64,000 nucleotides of DNA from Beggiatoa leptomitoformis (GTDB taxonomy: Bacteria; Pseudomonadota; Gammaproteobacteria; Beggiatoales; Beggiatoaceae): assembly GCF_001305575.3 (NCBI RefSeq), contig NZ_CP012373.2, positions 1,798,001 to 1,862,000 on the forward strand, written 5' to 3'. The number at the start of each line of letters is the position of its first letter. The stretch's first letter is position 1. The notes under the pieces are model-generated. The model was not told the origin of the DNA. It saw nothing but the letters and a program-made list of their open reading frames with translations, and ran no database searches. This document shows positions 37,427-47,479 of this stretch, piece after piece. The position numbers and the translations under genes were made by a program.

Positions 37427-37482
37427 ATAACGCTAAACGAAAATAATGTTTAATTTTATCTGTCAAATTAAGCCTATATCCA

Positions 37483-38895
37483 TTATTCCGTTTCTTCACC
37501 CATTCCTAGTTCTTTAATTTTTCTGGTTAATGTATTACGTCCCCATCCTAATAATTTTGCGGCTTCTTGTCGTCTGCCGCCTGTGTATTTGAGTGCTGTA
37601 TTAATCATTACGGTTTCAAAACGTGGCAGAGCATCATTTAATAAGCCTTCTTCTCCCAATGCAAGCCGTTGTTCTACCCATTGATTTAGGCTTTCTTCCC
37701 AATTTAGTCGGTCTTGGATTTGAACGCTGGGTAAACGTAATTCTGGCGGTAAGTCATCTAATAAAATTTCTTGTCCTGATGCCATGACGGTCAACCAACG
37801 ACATGCGTTTTCTAATTGGCGAACATTACCCGGCCAATCTAATTGGGTAAGATAACGTTCTGTATTGGCGTGTAGTGTCTTTACTTCTACGCTGAGTTCT
37901 CGAGCGGCTGAAAGAAGAAAGTGTCGCATAAGTGCGGGTATATCTTCACGACGCTTACGTAATGGTGGCAGGTGAATCCGAATAACATTGAGTCTGTGGT
38001 ATAAATCTTCGCGAAAAGTGGATTCTTGTACACGTAGTTCTAGGTTTTGATGGGTTGCTGCAATAATGCGAACATCTACTTTTAGGGGGGTGTGTCCACC
38101 CACGCGAAAGAATGTACCATCCGCAAGTACACGCAGGAGGCGCGTTTGCAGTTCTGCGGGCATATCGCCAATTTCATCTAAAAACAGTGTTCCCATATCA
38201 GCTTGTTCAAAACGTCCACGCCGTTGGGTTAATGCGCCTGTAAATGCACCGCGTTCGTGTCCAAATAATTCGGATTCTAGTAGTTCGCGCGGAATAGCGG
38301 CTGTATTTAAGGCAATAAATGGTTTTTCGGCGCGCGGGCTATGACGGTGTAATGCACGGGCAACCAGTTCTTTGCCTGTACCTGAGTCGCCTGTGATGAG
38401 AACGGTAATATTAGAACGTGAAAGCCGTCCTATCGCGCGGAAAACTTCTTGCATTGCGGGTGCAGAGCCAATTATCTCGCTGGCTTTGACATTGGGGTCA
38501 ATTTCAGGCGTAGGGCTACTTTCTTCACTTTTTTGAATAGCACGGCGTACAAGTTCTGCTGCATCGTCCACATCAAACGGTTTAGGTAGGTATTCAAAAG
38601 CACCGCCTTGATAAGCCGCAACCGCACTTTCTAAATCGGAATAAGCTGTCATGATAATAACAGGAATATGTGGATACAAATCATGCAGTTTTTCTAAAAG
38701 CGTAAATCCGTCCATGCCCGGCATCCGAATATCACTCATGATGACTTGTGGCTGTTGTTGATTGAGCTTTGCTAAAATACCATTCGCGCTGTCATAGCAG
38801 GTGACATTAAACCCGCCTTGGGTGAGGGCTTTTTCTAATACCCAACGAATTGATTTATCATCATCAATAACCCATACATCTGCTGATTTTTTCAT
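37483..38895 (-). CDS. ntrC: Nitrogen regulation response regulator NtrC
   Basis: 470 residues from the ATG at 38895, which overlaps the ntrB stop as ATGA; the longer frame to 38928 is less likely. Receiver domain with D11-D13 and phospho-Asp D55 in VIMSDIRMPGMDG. The AAA+ sigma-54 activator has Walker A TGDSGTGKELVARALH, the sigma-54 contact loop GAFTGA, and Walker B LFLDEIGDMP. The Fis-type C-terminus ends GGRRQEAAKLLGWGRNTLTRKIKELGM. It activates RpoN promoters under nitrogen limitation. The rpoN gene is at 60.7 kb. Confidence 0.96.
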   Translation of the reverse strand: MKKSADVWVIDDDKSIRWVLEKALTQGGFNVTCYDSANGILAKLNQQQPQVIMSDIRMPGMDGFTLLEKLHDLYPHIPVIIMTAYSDLESAVAAYQGGAFEYLPKPFDVDDAAELVRRAIQKSEESSPTPEIDPNVKASEIIGSAPAMQEVFRAIGRLSRSNITVLITGDSGTGKELVARALHRHSPRAEKPFIALNTAAIPRELLESELFGHERGAFTGALTQRRGRFEQADMGTLFLDEIGDMPAELQTRLLRVLADGTFFRVGGHTPLKVDVRIIAATHQNLELRVQESTFREDLYHRLNVIRIHLPPLRKRREDIPALMRHFLLSAARELSVEVKTLHANTERYLTQLDWPGNVRQLENACRWLTVMASGQEILLDDLPPELRLPSVQIQDRLNWEESLNQWVEQRLALGEEGLLNDALPRFETVMINTALKYTGGRRQEAAKLLGWGRNTLTRKIKELGMGEETE

Positions 38896-39962
38896 ACCCC
38901 ATTTTCTCCATATTCCATTGGTAACCATAAGGTGAACACCGTTTCACCGGGTTTGCTGGTACATTCAATTAAGCCACCATGTTGATTGACCAGCGATTGA
39001 GCTATTGAGAGTCCTAGCCCTGTTCCTTGTGCGTGTCCTGTCACCAGTGGATAAAATATATGGTCAATCATGTCCGCAGGAACGCCCGGACCGTTATCGA
39101 TAATTTCTAAACGAATAACTAATCTGTGGCGTTTATTGCCGATGCTCATTTGCCGAGTGATACGGGTACGCAGGATAATATCGCCAATGCCATTCATGGC
39201 TTGTACGGCATTACGCATGATATTTAAGACGGCTTGAATCAGTTGGTCAGCATCTGCCCATATTTCGGGAATGCTGGGGTCAAAATCGTGTTCAATGGTA
39301 ATGCATTCTCGTGTTTCTGAGGCGATGAGTTGGCTAACACGGATTAAAATCTGGTGAATATTTGCCCATTTTTTGTGCGTTGCAGTATTAGGGACTAGCA
39401 TACGATTGACTAAATTCTGTAATCGGTCAGCCTCACCAATAATAATCGTGGTATATTCTTTCAGTCGTGGATCAGGGAGTTCCCGTTCTAAGAGTTGTGC
39501 TGCACCGCGCAATCCACCCAAGGGGTTTTTTATTTCGTGGGCGAGTCCACGCACGATATTGCGTGCGGCTTGTTGTTGTAGTAGCAAGTTTTCTTCTCTT
39601 GCAATGCGCAGGTGTTGGTCAATCGCTGTGAATTCTACAAGAAAATGGGTTTGCGCGTGTTCGTCTAATATCGGGGTAATACTGCAATCTACGGTAATCA
39701 TTCGCGCCAATGGCAAGCGTAAACGGATACCATGTTCAATTACTGCACGATGGTGTTGCATGAGTTCAACCAGTGGTTTGCCTGATAATGTCATGTCAGG
39801 AAACAATTCATTAACAGACTGTCCTTTCGCTTGCTTTGCACTAATTTCGAGCAAGGTCTCAGCGGCAGGATTCATGGCTTGCAAGCGCAATTGCTGATTA
39901 AACCATAAAACTGCAATAGTGAGATTTTCTAAAATAGTCTGTGCGAGTTTTGCTTGTATCAT
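38892..39962 (-). CDS. ntrB: Nitrogen regulation sensor kinase NtrB
   Basis: 356 residues, soluble. A PAS domain (about 8-115: ILENLTIAVLWFNQQLRLQAMNPAAETLL) is followed by HisKA with H142 in RGLAHEIKNPLGGLRGAAQLLERE, and HATPase_c with NIMRNAVQAM, IDNGPGVP and GTGLGLSIAQSLV. It phosphorylates NtrC and is controlled by PII. GGAA precedes the start. Upstream there is a -24/-12 element and an NtrC-type palindrome, so ntrBC is probably autoregulated; glnA, often adjacent, is not here. Confidence 0.95.
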   Translation of the reverse strand: MIQAKLAQTILENLTIAVLWFNQQLRLQAMNPAAETLLEISAKQAKGQSVNELFPDMTLSGKPLVELMQHHRAVIEHGIRLRLPLARMITVDCSITPILDEHAQTHFLVEFTAIDQHLRIAREENLLLQQQAARNIVRGLAHEIKNPLGGLRGAAQLLERELPDPRLKEYTTIIIGEADRLQNLVNRMLVPNTATHKKWANIHQILIRVSQLIASETRECITIEHDFDPSIPEIWADADQLIQAVLNIMRNAVQAMNGIGDIILRTRITRQMSIGNKRHRLVIRLEIIDNGPGVPADMIDHIFYPLVTGHAQGTGLGLSIAQSLVNQHGGLIECTSKPGETVFTLWLPMEYGENGV

Positions 39963-39994
39963 GCCTATGTTCCAAAATAAATCGTGGCTAATGT

Positions 39995-40010
39995 CGCAAT
40001 AAGTATGCCG
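39995..40010 (-). promoter_or_regulatory. Predicted sigma-54 promoter of ntrBC
   Basis: On the minus strand the segment is CGGCATACTTATTGCG: GGCA and TTGC with exactly 10 nt between GG and GC, as in the -24/-12 consensus TGGCACG-N4-TTGC. Transcription would start about 12 nt further, around 39983, leaving a leader of about 20 nt before ntrB. Confidence 0.6.
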
Positions 40011-40094
40011 ATTGAAAAAATAGCATTATTTTATTGAATTTATTTAATATAAATGAAAAGCTGTGCTGCATAAAATGCGGTTGCATGATAAGGT

Positions 40095-40111
40095 TGCACT
40101 AAAATAGTGCG
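40095..40111. promoter_or_regulatory. Predicted NtrC binding site
   Basis: TGCACTAAAATAGTGCG matches the 17-bp NtrC palindrome (TGCACY-N5-RGTGCA) except at the last base. Its centre is about 120 bp upstream of the predicted ntrBC start, a usual enhancer distance. It could also influence acs. Confidence 0.6.
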
Positions 40112-40439
40112 TTTCAGTTGAGAAATTTTCCATAAATAATCACATTACATCTATCAAAAATATTATGAAAACCATTAAAATTTATTTATATTAAGGAAGC
40201 ATTATAAAAAGCGGATTACAATAAAACGTGCTTTCTGGGATAATGCTTGTAATGTATAATAAAATCAATTTGTTATTTCTATAAAAACAAAAAATAGATG
40301 TAACGTACTGTTAAAGTAGAAAAACTACCTGCTAAGAAAGTAGATATGTCAACTAGTCTGGCATTAAAATAAGATTTTTTGGTCACTTACCAACCCTGCC
40401 CCAAGGGGTGGAGCTACAACACAACAAAGGAGAATAAGC

Positions 40440-42377
40440 ATGTCTGAAAAGGTCTATGATGTGTTACCACAAGCCGCCGCTAACGCCTACATCAATGCCG
40501 AGCAATACAAGGAAATGTATGCGCGTTCAGTGAATGATTCAGACAATTTTTGGGCTGAACAGGCGGATGCGTTTATTTCTTGGTTTAAAAAGTGGGATAA
40601 AGTCCAAGATTGGAATTACCATGAAGGGAAAATTCGTTGGTTTGAAGGGGCTAAATTAAACGTATCTTACAACTGCTTAGATCGTCATTTAGAAAAACGC
40701 GGTGATCAAGTCGCTATCATTTGGGAAGGTGACAATCCTCAATCTGATAAAAAAATTACTTACCGCGAGTTATACGAAAAAGTTTGCCGCTTAGCCAATG
40801 TGTTAAAAGCACAAGGGGTTAAGAAAGGCGATCGCGTTTGTATTTATCTGCCCATGATTCCAGAAGCCGCCGTTGCCATGTTAGCATGTACACGAATTGG
40901 TGCGGTTCATTCTATTGTATTTGGTGGATTTTCTCCTGAAGCCCTAAAAGACCGCGTATTAGATTCTGGTTGTGAAGTTGTTATCACTTCTGATGAAGGC
41001 TTACGGGGTGGTCGTCCTGTCCCTTTAAAAACCAATGTCGATAAAGCCGTAGCCCATTGTCCTAATGTGCGCACAGTGATTGTTGTACGTCATACAGGTC
41101 GTCACATGGATATGGTTGCTGGACGCGACGTGTGGTATCACGAAGAAATAGAAAAAGTTTCCGCCGAATGCGCGCCCGAAGAAATGGACGCAGAAGACCC
41201 GTTATTTATCCTCTATACCTCTGGTTCTACAGGTAAACCTAAAGGCGCATTGCATAGTACAGGTGGTTATATTCTTTACACCGCGATGACGCATAAATAT
41301 GTTTTTGATTACCATGATGGGGATATTTACTGGTGTACCGCTGATGTAGGCTGGGTAACTGGTCACTCTTACATCGTCTATGGTCCACTGGCTAATGGTG
41401 CAACTACCTTAATGTTTGAAGGTGTACCCACCTACCCAGACGCAGGACGATTCTGGCAAGTTATTGATAAACATCAGGTTAATATATTCTATACTGCACC
41501 CACCGCCATTCGTGCGTTAATGGGACAAGGTAATGAATTAGTCACTAAAACAAGCCGTAAGAGCTTACGTTTACTCGGTAGCGTTGGCGAACCTATTAAT
41601 CCTGAAGCATGGGAATGGTACTACCATATTATTGGTGAAGACCGTTGTCCTATTGTAGATACTTGGTGGCAAACAGAAACAGGTGGTATTTTAATTACCC
41701 CATTACCGGGTGCAACCAAGCTGAAACCCGGCTCAGCTACCCTGCCTTTCTTTGGTGTCGTTCCTGCGTTAGTGACCAATGAAGGGGATATATTAGAAGG
41801 GGCAACTGAAGGTAATTTGATTATTACTCGTCCTTGGCCAAGCCAAATGCGGACAGTATTTGGTGATCATGACCGCTTTATTGATACCTATTTCAAAACC
41901 TATCCGGGTAACTATTTTACAGGTGACGGCGCACGTCGTGATGAGGATGGTTACTATTGGATTACGGGTCGGGTTGATGATGTTATCAACGTTTCTGGAC
42001 ACCGTATGGGAACGGCAGAAGTAGAAAGTGCGCTGGTATTACACGAAGCCGTTGCGGAAGCTGCAGTTGTCGGCTATCCACATGATATTAAAGGACAAGG
42101 TATTTATGCTTATGTTACTTTAATGGCAGACATCGAACCCAGTGAAGAATTGAAAAAAGATTTAGTTCGTTTAGTCCGTGAGGAAATTGGCCCTATTGCA
42201 TCGCCTGATGTGATTCAATGGGCACCTTCATTACCTAAGACCCGTTCAGGTAAAATCATGCGCCGTATTTTGCGCAAAATTGCCGCGAATGAGGTAGAAA
42301 ACTTAGGGGATACCTCCACCTTAGCAGACCCAAGCGTTGTTGATCATTTAGTGACGAACCGCGCAGTTAAATCATAA
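40440..42377 (+). CDS. acs: Acetyl-coenzyme A synthetase
   Basis: 645 residues. Activates acetate to acetyl-CoA through acetyl-AMP. Motifs in order: [13 protein letters not shown]-loop-like [60 protein letters not shown], and C-terminal [18 protein letters not shown] with the lysine regulated by acetylation in this family. Length 645-652 is standard. Strong ribosome site AAAGGAG. A terminator follows closely. Confidence 0.98.
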   Translation: MSEKVYDVLPQAAANAYINAEQYKEMYARSVNDSDNFWAEQADAFISWFKKWDKVQDWNYHEGKIRWFEGAKLNVSYNCLDRHLEKRGDQVAIIWEGDNPQSDKKITYRELYEKVCRLANVLKAQGVKKGDRVCIYLPMIPEAAVAMLACTRIGAVHSIVFGGFSPEALKDRVLDSGCEVVITSDEGLRGGRPVPLKTNVDKAVAHCPNVRTVIVVRHTGRHMDMVAGRDVWYHEEIEKVSAECAPEEMDAEDPLFILYTSGSTGKPKGALHSTGGYILYTAMTHKYVFDYHDGDIYWCTADVGWVTGHSYIVYGPLANGATTLMFEGVPTYPDAGRFWQVIDKHQVNIFYTAPTAIRALMGQGNELVTKTSRKSLRLLGSVGEPINPEAWEWYYHIIGEDRCPIVDTWWQTETGGILITPLPGATKLKPGSATLPFFGVVPALVTNEGDILEGATEGNLIITRPWPSQMRTVFGDHDRFIDTYFKTYPGNYFTGDGARRDEDGYYWITGRVDDVINVSGHRMGTAEVESALVLHEAVAEAAVVGYPHDIKGQGIYAYVTLMADIEPSEELKKDLVRLVREEIGPIASPDVIQWAPSLPKTRSGKIMRRILRKIAANEVENLGDTSTLADPSVVDHLVTNRAVKS

Positions 42378-42399
42378 TGGGTTAAGGTTGCTCCAAAGA

Positions 42400-42434
42400 T
42401 AAGCGTGTGATTTTTAAAGGTCACACGCTTTTTT
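42400..42434 (+). terminator. Intrinsic terminator after acs
   Basis: AAGCGTGTGA (42400-42409) pairs with TCACACGCTT (42420-42429), followed by T residues to 42434. Confidence 0.88.
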
Positions 42435-42501
42435 TATGGCTGTTATCACAACAAGCAAGAATACATGAAAACGGGAAAGCATTTGAAGCGGTAATATCTT
42501 T

Positions 42502-42879
42502 CTACCACTCCAAAATATACGAAAAATCAGCCCCTTTATCTTCTGTGCCTATGGAGGCTTCAACACCCCATTTACGGCTTAATTCATAGCGAATGTTAAA
42601 AATTCTATTTTGATTAACCAAACTCAGCCCGTAACCTACATATAGTTGAGGTGTTAAATACGTGCCTAAACTTAACATAGCGTTGCTTACATCTTCACCT
42701 AATGCAGTGCCTGTCACAATGTAGGATAAAATATCGCCTTCTGGCACGGGTGGGGTTGAAAAAAGAGTCAATTGAGGGGCTTGCGCAGTGCCATGAATGC
42801 GCACACCCGCAGATTCTACTTTTTTGGTTCGGTCACGAATTTTCCGAATAGCTTCAATATTTAATACAGGATTATCCAC
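42502..42879 (-). CDS. tamB: C-terminal fragment of TamB, split off by frameshift
   Basis: About 125 residues that complete the TamB C-terminal domain: DNPVLNIEAIRKI, GVRIHGTAQAPQLTLFSTP, DILSYIVTGTAL, LTPQLYVGYGLSLVNQNRIFNIRYELSRKWGVEAS. It is in the frame next to the main tamB frame, which stops just past a run of nine G on the coding strand (42887-42879). The putative GTG start is only the edge of that run. Insertion of one G would rejoin FAGGG to VDNPVL. Alone it would not be exported. Confidence 0.85.
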   Translation of the reverse strand: MDNPVLNIEAIRKIRDRTKKVESAGVRIHGTAQAPQLTLFSTPPVPEGDILSYIVTGTALGEDVSNAMLSLGTYLTPQLYVGYGLSLVNQNRIFNIRYELSRKWGVEASIGTEDKGADFSYILEW

Positions 42880-45800
42880 CCCCCCCCTGCAAAAATAATT
42901 CGTCCGCGTTCAATTTCTAAATCTTGTCCATACGCGCGATATGTGCCGTCTAAAATTTGTAATTCGCCTGTTGCTCTGGGCATGGTTTGATTTGGGCTTA
43001 AGGTAATGGATAACGCCCCTGTGAAACTGCTATTAAAGTCCATAACGGCAAGATGAATATCATTTCCAAGCACAACGTTAATTGTACTCGTGATTTCCCA
43101 GCCTTTTGTGGCTTTTTCGGCAGTGCTGGGTTTATCAGGGTTGATAATGACAACATCGGGCGAGATACCAATCACACTACCACCGCCAGTGCCACTAATC
43201 GCTGCACCTGTTGGTGTGATATTCGCGTAGGGAATCAGGACTTTTCCGCTTAAATCTATTTTGCCCGCACTCATGGTTAGGCGTAAATCGGGGGTGATTT
43301 CGGCGATTGCGTCAGGGGTATTAACGACTTGAACATTTTCGCCATTGATGGCGATAGCCGCTTGCCAATCCGTTAGGGTGAGTAATTTAACGTTGCCTGT
43401 TATTTTTAGTTGTCCCTTGCCTGATTGTAAACCCATATTAATATCTATTGTGTCACGGCTAGTGGTTTTTATATCGGCATTAAAGTCTTTAATTTCTAAG
43501 CCTAAATCGGGTAAACCAACCTCGACTTTTTTGATTAAAAACTGTCCTTGTACTATCGGGTCGGCAACTGTTCCTGCAATGGTTAGATTAAAATTCGCCG
43601 CGCCTTTCGCTTTTTCTGCTTGCGATAAAATATCGGGTAACAACCCTAAATCATTAAAGTTTGCTTGTAAATTTGCTTGAATAGGTTGGTCGGGACGCAG
43701 GGGAAGACGATTAAATCCTTGCATGGTGATTGTGCCATTAATCGTATTTTGTTTAGCTAAGTCTAAAAATATGCTGCCATTTAAACCTGTATTATCAATA
43801 ATTAGCTTTATTTTGCCGCCATTGTGTGCAATGGGCTTGGTGGCAGGATCATCCGTTGCGGGGAGCAATCGACCGGGCGAAACATCCAGCAGGGCATCGG
43901 CACGGAGTGTGCCATCAGGTTGATATGTACCGCTTAAATGTCCTTCTATTGTGCCTGTTACGGTAGGCACGAGCAGCCGTAAAGGAATTTTGCTCAACAC
44001 AATATCGCCTTTCGCGCCTGTTTTGGCTTGCCAACCACTTGTTACACAAATGCTAGTCAAACTATCGGGTTGACGACGGCTTAAATAGCCTTGAACGCAG
44101 AAATTAGACAGCTGCGCCGCGTCTGCTGAGGCGTTGATAGGTGCAGGTTTTGGGAGTGACCATTGCCCCGCTTTTTCTAAATTAGCGGTTACTTGGCTGA
44201 TTTGTCCTTGCCAGCGTAAGGGGGTAAGGACTAGACCACCGTCAATTTTGACGAATAAATTATTCTCAGGGGCTTTAATGGTCGCTGTTAGGCTATGTTG
44301 TGCCAGTTGCCCCTGCCCATTAACTTCTATTTTATCAATAACTTTTTCATTACTTTGAAAAAAATCGGCGGCTTGTAACGATAGGTTTAAACCTTGTTTG
44401 CCTTGTAAATCCGCGTCGATTTTTACGTCTAAGCTGGCTAGGCGGTTTTCTGCATAGGCGAGTTGTTTGGCTTGTAAGGTCGCATTAATTTTGGGGTTAT
44501 TGAGTGAGCCATTAATTTTTCCACTACCTTGTAAGCTACCACCCGCTTGTGGCAGGAGTTCTGCTAGTGCGGGCGCGTCAATCGTCCACATTGCATTGAT
44601 GGTTTTATCATAGTCTGCTTGGGCAATAATGTGATTTTTGCCTGAAACAAAATTGAATTTTTTCAGGTTATAACGCTCGCCTTGTGCAGTGGCTTCCGCT
44701 TGTAGTTGTAATGGATATGTGCCAATTTTACCCTTGATATCGACGATTTTTACTTCAGCATTTAATTGATTATTTTCTAATTTTCCTGTGGAGCGTATAT
44801 CTAAATCAATATTACTTTGTTGTTGGGTGTAGGGTGCGAGATTAAGTTTTTTCCCCATAAGGTTCATGGACCATTGCACAGCCGGTGACCATGCAACTTG
44901 CCCTGTTAAATTTAGCACACCGTCTAGTAACTTACCTTGTAATTGTTTAAGTTTAAAGCCTTTTTTATCGCCATTACCTGTCGCAGTCACGCGCCCTGAT
45001 GGAATTTGCTCTTGTCCGACAATATCGGCTAATAACGCCAGTTGGTAATCATTCGCCGTCCCTTTTAGCTCGATATTGCCTTTTGCATCTTTTAGTAATA
45101 ATTGCTTACCTTCTAGTGGATAACGTAAACCTTGCCAAGTTAGTTGACTTGTAAAGCTTGGATTGGTTGCATCGTTGAGATTTACATCCGCTTGCGCTCC
45201 AATGTTGATATTGCTAGGCGGTAATGTCAGTTTAAATTCAGCAAGGTGAAGTTGTTGGTCGGCAAATTCGGCGCGGAGTTGACTGCTGAGTTTATGGGTA
45301 GCGGGAACGTCGGGAATAAGTGTATTTAAGACCAGTTTATCTAAGGAAAGTAATAGAGTGGCTTTTAATGGTTGTAATTCTAGTTTGCCATTTGCCGTCA
45401 CCAAGCCTTGCAATAATTCCCCTTGTAATTTTTGTAGTTCAATATGTTGTGTGTCGCCATTTATTTCAGCTTGCCATTGTCCTTTAGGCAGTTGTTGTCC
45501 GCTTAAGTCACTGTCTAAGGTTAATTGGTAGGCTTGCAGTGTGCCTGAAAGTTTAACCGTGCCTTGTTGGGTTTGTACTTGTGGTTCGCCAATGAGCGGA
45601 AATTGCAGGTTTTTCCATGTTAAATCTGCTTGAAAACTGGGGTTATCCGCAGGGGTTAATAAGCCTTCACCTGCCAACGTTATTTGGGCAGCGGTTGGCG
45701 GTAAACTGATTTGTCCTTGTTGAATCTTAACTTTATCGTTTTGTAAATTTGCAGAAAAAGCAGCATTTAGTTTAACGCTAGGCGGCAATTCTGCCATGAA

Positions 45801-47378
45801 GGGTGCAAGGGGTATTTCTGATACTTGTACATCGAGCATGGCTTGCAGTTGGTTTGCCCATTGCGCGTTGACGTTTGCAACGATTTGTCCTTGCAGCAGT
45901 TCGCCTTTTAATTGCCCTTGTTGAAGTTGGTTTAAATCACCTTGTGCGGTTAATTTCCATTGACTATCGGGGATTTGGGGGGTTTTTACTTGGGTTGTGA
46001 GTTCTAGTTGATAGTTTTGGAGTTGTCCTGCAAGTGTGGCTTTTCCTGTTGGAATGTTGATTATACTTTGTCCAACAAGGGGATATTGCACATTTTGCCA
46101 ATCAAGCACGACATTAATATCAGGGTTGTTAAGGTCAACGAGTGTGCCTTTTCCTGTCAAATTTAATTGTGTTGTGGTGTTACTGAGTTTGGTTTGTTGA
46201 TTTATTGTCCAGTTTTTGTCGGTCAGTGTCGCGCTTAACTGGTTATTTAACCGCACATTTTCTGGCAGGTTAGGAATATAATTGTTAAGTTTTAACTGGC
46301 TAATATCCAGTTGTAAATTCGCTTGTAGTAGGGTTTGCCAGTCAATTTTCCCTTGTGCTTGAATGACCCCCTCTAGTAATGCCAGCCGTAGTTTTTCTAG
46401 CGTCAAACTGTGTAAATCGCCGTTTGCATTGAGTTGTAAGGCGGTTGCAGGAACGTCTTTACCGCTTAGTGCTGTTTGAATAGTCAGTTGATAGGCTTCT
46501 AAATTGCCATTGGAGGTAATTTTTCCTGCTTGACTGCGAATCAGTTTTGGCGAGTTATCTAAGGGGTAAAATATATCTTGCCATTGAATATCAGCTTGCC
46601 AACCTAATTTGTTGAACAATTCGGTTACATTGGCGTTAAGTTGTAAGGCTATCGGTTCGCTAACGTGGTGTGTTAGTGATAATTTATTAATATCACCGTC
46701 AATTTTCCCTTGACCATTAATCTCGCCGATTTGTGGTAGTTGTGCTGTCCATTGTAAATCTAGTAAAACGGCATGGGGACGTGTTAATCCGTAATGTCCT
46801 TTGGCTTGTAACCCTGCATGAATACCTTGTGTTTGTACGCCTGTCATAGATAGATTTAAAAGGCTTATTTGTTCTTTAATTGTCGCGCCTAATTGGGCTT
46901 GTTCTAGGGTTAGGGTAAACGGCGTGCTTTTATCCCCTGTTTGTAAAGTGAAGTTTTTTAGTTGTACATCGTCAATTGTAATGCCAACGGGCAGGCGGAT
47001 TTCGGGTAGTGTGAATGGGTCTTTTGAGGGGGGGGATGTGGTTGTGCTGGGCGGGATAATGACATTGACATTTTCCGCCATGATTTGTTGCACATGTACG
47101 TTTAAATCAAATAGGTCGGTTGGTTGCCACGCAAACACAAGGGTTTCTGCGTCAACGATTGCACTTTCTTGTTGATAATGTACGTTTTTTAATACCAGCC
47201 GATTTAATAAACTGCCATCAATTTGTTGGATAGTTAATTCACCGGGTATCCAATGTTGAACAAGGCGAATCATCCAGTGTGAGCCTGTTTCTGTCCCTGC
47301 TCCCCAACCTGCCATGAGTAGCACAAGGATTAAACCAATCAGTAAAACCAGCAATAAGCGTTTGAGCCAACGTTTCAT
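42861..47378 (-). CDS. tamB: Translocation and assembly module protein TamB (C-terminally truncated by frameshift)
   Basis: About 1505 residues from ATG 47378 (MKRWLKRL), with one N-terminal membrane helix. The rest is a long repetitive beta-rich periplasmic body of the AsmA/TamB lipid-transfer type, with recurring units such as LQGELLQGLVTANGKLE and VTANGNGD-like strands, and DUF490-type sequence in the last 300 residues (INGTITMQGFNRLPLRPDQPI; VNVVLG-like strands; ELQILDGTYRAYGQDLEIERGRIIFAGG). TamB moves phospholipid or helps outer-membrane protein insertion with TamA; tamA is not adjacent. The frame ends WIILY-stop immediately after G9, losing the final 125 residues encoded at 42502-42879. 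A C8 run on the coding strand also lies at 47028-47035. Confidence 0.9.
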   Translation of the reverse strand: MKRWLKRLLLVLLIGLILVLLMAGWGAGTETGSHWMIRLVQHWIPGELTIQQIDGSLLNRLVLKNVHYQQESAIVDAETLVFAWQPTDLFDLNVHVQQIMAENVNVIIPPSTTTSPPSKDPFTLPEIRLPVGITIDDVQLKNFTLQTGDKSTPFTLTLEQAQLGATIKEQISLLNLSMTGVQTQGIHAGLQAKGHYGLTRPHAVLLDLQWTAQLPQIGEINGQGKIDGDINKLSLTHHVSEPIALQLNANVTELFNKLGWQADIQWQDIFYPLDNSPKLIRSQAGKITSNGNLEAYQLTIQTALSGKDVPATALQLNANGDLHSLTLEKLRLALLEGVIQAQGKIDWQTLLQANLQLDISQLKLNNYIPNLPENVRLNNQLSATLTDKNWTINQQTKLSNTTTQLNLTGKGTLVDLNNPDINVVLDWQNVQYPLVGQSIINIPTGKATLAGQLQNYQLELTTQVKTPQIPDSQWKLTAQGDLNQLQQGQLKGELLQGQIVANVNAQWANQLQAMLDVQVSEIPLAPFMAELPPSVKLNAAFSANLQNDKVKIQQGQISLPPTAAQITLAGEGLLTPADNPSFQADLTWKNLQFPLIGEPQVQTQQGTVKLSGTLQAYQLTLDSDLSGQQLPKGQWQAEINGDTQHIELQKLQGELLQGLVTANGKLELQPLKATLLLSLDKLVLNTLIPDVPATHKLSSQLRAEFADQQLHLAEFKLTLPPSNINIGAQADVNLNDATNPSFTSQLTWQGLRYPLEGKQLLLKDAKGNIELKGTANDYQLALLADIVGQEQIPSGRVTATGNGDKKGFKLKQLQGKLLDGVLNLTGQVAWSPAVQWSMNLMGKKLNLAPYTQQQSNIDLDIRSTGKLENNQLNAEVKIVDIKGKIGTYPLQLQAEATAQGERYNLKKFNFVSGKNHIIAQADYDKTINAMWTIDAPALAELLPQAGGSLQGSGKINGSLNNPKINATLQAKQLAYAENRLASLDVKIDADLQGKQGLNLSLQAADFFQSNEKVIDKIEVNGQGQLAQHSLTATIKAPENNLFVKIDGGLVLTPLRWQGQISQVTANLEKAGQWSLPKPAPINASADAAQLSNFCVQGYLSRRQPDSLTSICVTSGWQAKTGAKGDIVLSKIPLRLLVPTVTGTIEGHLSGTYQPDGTLRADALLDVSPGRLLPATDDPATKPIAHNGGKIKLIIDNTGLNGSIFLDLAKQNTINGTITMQGFNRLPLRPDQPIQANLQANFNDLGLLPDILSQAEKAKGAANFNLTIAGTVADPIVQGQFLIKKVEVGLPDLGLEIKDFNADIKTTSRDTIDINMGLQSGKGQLKITGNVKLLTLTDWQAAIAINGENVQVVNTPDAIAEITPDLRLTMSAGKIDLSGKVLIPYANITPTGAAISGTGGGSVIGISPDVVIINPDKPSTAEKATKGWEITSTINVVLGNDIHLAVMDFNSSFTGALSITLSPNQTMPRATGELQILDGTYRAYGQDLEIERGRIIFAGGGWIILY

Positions 47379-47479
47379 GGTGTATTGGGAGCTTAAAAAG
47401 AGGGAACAGGTTAGGTGCAAATGACTTCGCACTGGTGAGGTTTACGGTTTAAGTTATTTATATAAACCTATAATAATAG

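Larger units (their letters stand above)
39963..40439. other. Divergent control region between ntrBC and acs
   Basis: 477 bp, strongly AT-rich beyond 40120. It contains the sigma-54 element and NtrC site described separately. Toward acs a TATAAT (40255-40260) stands about 180 nt before the gene but its -35 is poor. AAGGAG lies directly before the acs ATG. No gene is seen. Confidence 0.5.

Noticed and set aside
40050-40092. Second NtrC-like site (GCATAAAATGC)
   Set aside because: The half-sites are too close (3 nt instead of 7) for an NtrC palindrome.
40340-40400. Sigma-54-like TGGCATTAAAA before acs
   Set aside because: There is no GC element at the required 10-nt spacing.
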